Position numbers and translations under genes: made by a program
Source of the DNA: Phlebopus portentosus
Taxonomy: Eukaryota; Basidiomycota; Agaricomycetes; Boletales; Boletinellaceae
Direction: 5' to 3'
DNA length: 64,000 nucleotides
Assembly: GCA_037892935.1 (NCBI GenBank)
Contig: JAYXKI010000018.1
Coordinates: forward strand, 558,001 to 622,000
Shown: positions 61,423 to 64,000 of the stretch, one piece after another
Layout: each line of letters starts with the position of its first letter
Position numbering within the stretch: the stretch's first letter is position 1
The notes under the pieces: generated by a model
What the model was told of the DNA's origin: nothing
The model's database searches: none
What the model saw: the letters and a program-made list of their open reading frames with translations, nothing else

Positions 61423-62003
61423 CGTGGCTTTGACGAGCGATGTAAACAAGGAGACAATCTTGGAGAAAAGCACGGTGTAATGGTTATCGTGAATGAAAGC
61501 GACGAACTTGATAGGAGTTCGGGGAGATGGTGGTGGTAAGTTGTCAAGGGGCGAGTAGCAAATGTGAGCATTTTTTCGGCCGCACGCGTAGTTATAAAGG
61601 TAGCGAGAAGGTGGCCAGTAAGTCGAGATGTCGCTTGGACAGATTTGATGGAGCAAGCCACGGACAAGCCCTATTGAATAGGCCCCATACCTGAAATGTC
61701 ACAAGCAAACACCGCATAAAGAAATCCAAGGGACAAAGCAGTACAGCTAGCTTAGCAATATTGCTCTTCGCGTCCAGTGAACGATACCAGAAGGCTCTAC
61801 GTACAAACGTGTTGTTGTTAGAGGCAGAGGCCCGTTTTTCGGATTTTTCGAAGTTCTCACACGGCACGTGAAAACAAAGGCCCATTGCCCTCACGATTAC
61901 GTATTCATCACCATAAGGCTCACGACCGACTCACTCGGGATCATCATTGACCGCCTCGACAACGGGTCGTCTGTCGTATAAAAGCCTACTAGAGCTCTGT
62001 ATC
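61423..62003. promoter_or_regulatory. Divergent promoter region (BTB gene / UBC13)
   Basis: The two start codons are 581 bp apart on opposite strands. No TATA consensus or clear operator is visible. Confidence 0.45.
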
Positions 62004-63361
<1,358 letters not shown>

Positions 63362-64000
63362 TAATTTGCAACGACGTCGGCATTCCTACTTCCCGTTCCG
63401 CAAAGTTGCGGTGACGACTCTAGACGGATTTCTCATTTCATTGCGCGAAATGAGTTTGCTTTCGAAGTAATCCTTTGTGGCGAAGTAAGGTAGAAGGAAA
63501 CGTTTATGGATTGAGATTGTGAATGTGTTGTACCTGGATATTCATTCATAGGGGTCATACTGGCCCCTGATGTGAAGATGCTTTTTTCCTGTATTGTACG
63601 TTTGACGCCCGTCCCATAGATCTCTAATCGGTCACCATACCGTTCCAAAGACTAGGAGCGTATTTGGGGCTGTTGATCGCGAATGTGTCTGTATGGAGCG
63701 GGCCGTGATTATCACACAGTTTGTATCCGTCCTTGGCACAGCACATAAGCCGGGCTTATAATCACCACACTCATAAGGGCTGTTGAAAGAGTACTCTTGC
63801 TCCATATCTTTCATTAGGTTGATGGTATCTCCTAGACCTAGAAACATTATCCGGTAACGGTAACTCATTTCAGGATGTGTGCCGTTCACCTACCCATACG
63901 GGGGCGGAGTATTCATTGTAAACATTGTAAACATAGTAACCATATTTAATAGTGAGATCAGCCTTCTGTATGCGGAGTTAAAACCAACGTGTCCTTGATG
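63362..64000. other. Right-edge region downstream of UBC13
   Basis: No gene is supported. Short minus-strand frames (63433-63648, 63632-63889) lack motifs. Confidence 0.4.

Overview
The window is nuclear DNA from a filamentous basidiomycete, most likely an Agaricomycete (mushroom-forming) species. The signs are genes split by many 45-70 nt GT-AG introns, very short exons (11-15 nt), genes packed on both strands, and characteristic fungal families: an HSP12-type stress protein, a KRE6/SKN1 GH16 enzyme and a lineage-expanded membrane protein family. Exon models were built by hand from splice sites and reading-frame continuity. No search or alignment was run.

Left part (1-24 kb). From the left: an HSP12-like stress gene; three copies of one NADP-binding reductase (extended SDR), of which only the middle one (4467-5735) is intact; a mitochondrial dicarboxylate carrier; a secreted hydrophobic protein; ribosomal protein uL14 (RPL23); a divergent pair made of an SR-rich nuclear protein and an RBM18-like RRM protein; a decayed Fic/DOC gene; a small orphan gene; and a complete catalase.

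Middle part (24-48 kb). This holds the first member (A) of a four-helix membrane protein family, a KRE6/SKN1-like GH16 locus with at least two apparent frameshifts, about 6.7 kb with no recognisable gene, and a 991-residue family 2 glycosyltransferase in 11 exons. It also holds a relict fragment of the A-family C-terminus and an orphan gene with a basic coiled segment.

Right part (48-64 kb). A structurally complete pogo/Tigger transposon (2,904 bp, 19-bp terminal inverted repeats, TA target-site duplication, uninterrupted spliced DD30D transposase) lies just downstream of two tandem members (B and C) of the membrane family. A BTB/POZ protein and the E2 enzyme UBC13 close the window as a head-to-head pair.

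Themes: housekeeping genes (RPL23, UBC13, catalase, carrier, RBM18) are intact, while accessory genes show duplication and decay (two SDR pseudogenes, a Fic pseudogene, an exon relict). The least characterised element is the A/B/C membrane protein family, which I cannot assign to a named family with confidence.
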